A stretch of 64,000 bases of DNA from Pythium myriotylum (taxonomy: Eukaryota > Oomycota > Peronosporomycetes > Pythiales > Pythiaceae): contig JALJCQ010000030.1 of the NCBI GenBank assembly GCA_023091665.1, forward strand, positions 2,978,501 to 3,042,500, written 5' to 3'. Positions 63,155-64,000 of the stretch are shown one piece after another (the stretch's first letter is position 1; each line of letters opens with the position of its first letter). The notes beneath the pieces were generated by a model. It was not told the DNA's origin. It saw only the letters and a list, made by a program, of their open reading frames with translations, and ran no database searches. The position numbers were made by a program, and so were the translations under genes.

Positions 63155-63831
63155 GACAGATAGATTTGACTGCTTTTTGGCCTCCAAGAAGCGTGGCACT
63201 GTACCAAAGGCTCGACGACCACATGACAAATACAATCCACAGGATCTCTACAAAAAAAAATCCATCGTCGCCTGTTGTGCATACCGGCTTCTCTGCTTGC
63301 AGAGCGCTCCAAATGTCCCACCCCACGACTCTCCTTGGAATGACCCGCCTTGACGGATCGATCCAGTGCGGCTACCATTGCATAGAACTCGACGGTCTCA
63401 CTCAGGACAAACTACTACTATTAAATACTGCTACTACTACTACTACTGCTGCTACGACTTCTCAGTGAAGATCGCGATCGCGAATGGAGCGAGGCGCTCG
63501 GTCGCCGGAGGATGGCACTCAACTGTCGTAGGTGAGTCGGGGATCCGGAGCATTGGCACCCACGCCAACTGCCGTCCGTCTTTTCCCTTCCTTGCGTACA
63601 CTCCAATCCAAGTCGCCAGCTGGACCGACCACCATCCCACCTTGCGAGGAGATCACAAGACCATCACTCTGTCTCCTCATTGTGTGCATTCATTGGTCAA
63701 AATGAGGGCCCACCCAGCCGATTATCCAATCGGATCTCTCGGATCTGTGTTTCCTCGGTCTCAGCTGGGGTTCTATTCGTAGCTCCTCGCTCCAAGTCAG
63801 TTGACTGCGCCGCACTCTCCGTTCTTCCGCC
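63155..63831. other. Intergenic region with CTA/CTG-rich microsatellite
   Basis: Spacer between the two tandem paralogs. A CTA/CTG triplet tract lies at about 63410-63456, followed by promoter sequence of the next gene. No other gene supported. Confidence 0.5.
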
Positions 63832-64000
63832 ATGGCGCCGCGTGCCTCCCCTCTCTCGAGCCTCTCGCTGCTGCTCGTGGTCGCGCTGCTCGCGCGCTCG
63901 GCCAGCGCCGCGGCCAGCGAGTCGGCGCTCGCGATCCTCAAGTCCACCGACGACGTCAAGGTCGGGCCCTCGATCCTCGCCATCGGCGCCGTCGTCGCCG
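63832..64000 (+). CDS. TMEM198-like paralog, N-terminal fragment (cut by right edge)
   Basis: 56 codons are visible. A signal peptide (SLSLLLVVALLARSASA) is followed by ASESALAILKSTDDVKVGPS, aligning with ASDSALSVLNSTDDIKIGGS of the upstream gene, and the start of the first membrane segment (ILAIGAVVA). This is a tandem duplicate of 62273-63154; the rest is outside the window. Confidence 0.85.
   Translation, partial: MAPRASPLSSLSLLLVVALLARSASAAASESALAILKSTDDVKVGPSILAIGAVVA

Noticed and set aside
1..64000. CRISPR arrays, rRNA, tRNA and prokaryotic operon features
   Set aside because: None seen. Introns and gene families show a eukaryotic nuclear sequence, and isolated B-box-like words (for example near 7170) lack the rest of a tRNA.

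Overview
The window looks like a gene-dense nuclear segment of an oomycete (stramenopile, Phytophthora/Pythium-like). Reasons: GC-rich coding, very short introns (about 53-76 bp, GT..AG) in roughly a third of the genes, short intergenic distances with many divergent and convergent pairs, initiator-like CTCATTCC motifs just upstream of start codons, and families typical of the group (PDR-type ABCG pump, folate-biopterin-type transporter, secreted CE1-like esterase, NDUFA2, bL33m). Species was not determined.

Layout. 1-4.3 kb: start of a PDR-type ABC transporter leaving the left edge, a 38-bp-arm hairpin, and a 5'-truncated non-LTR retrotransposon bounded by a 14-bp target-site duplication. 4.36-7.04 kb: segment A, which carries an orphan acidic-protein gene and recurs inverted as A' at 26.48-29.06 kb. 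7.5-14.8 kb: CAMK-type kinase, an unrecognised conserved-looking protein, a triose-phosphate-type transporter, an S28 serine peptidase and a divergent macro-domain protein. 15-20.7 kb: STE11-type MAPKKK (four exons), a CK1/TTBK-like kinase fused to a proline-rich and RS tail, and complex I subunit NDUFA2. 21.1-26.3 kb: mitochondrial DUF202-like membrane protein B, a folate-biopterin-family transporter and a secreted esterase. 29.7-34.1 kb: B' (inverted paralog of B with the same four-exon structure), a candidate telomeric TPP1/ACD-like OB-fold protein with an SQ/TQ-rich tail, and an orphan membrane protein. 34.8-40.2 kb: four-PDZ scaffold with twelve DTAELVAEP-type repeats, a four-exon bL33m gene and a CDK7-like kinase. 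41-51 kb: four paralogs of a small RWSTxTV / EFGVxxGGS family, interrupted by a sodium:solute symporter. 52-61.4 kb: MFS transporter, a giant C2-IQ-EF-hand protein and a coiled-coil protein. 62.3-64 kb: tandem TMEM198/DUF4203-like membrane proteins, the second cut by the right edge.

The genes do not form one pathway. Themes are signalling (four kinases, Ca2+ EF-hand protein, PDZ scaffold), membrane transport (six transporters) and mitochondrial function (NDUFA2, bL33m, two DUF202-like proteins). The most notable items are the TPP1-like telomere candidate, the RWST paralog family, the kinase-RS fusion, the PDZ/DTAELV scaffold and the inverted duplications.

Exon boundaries were read by eye from GT/AG signals, reading-frame continuity and domain continuity. 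All functional names are family-level calls made from motifs without a database search.
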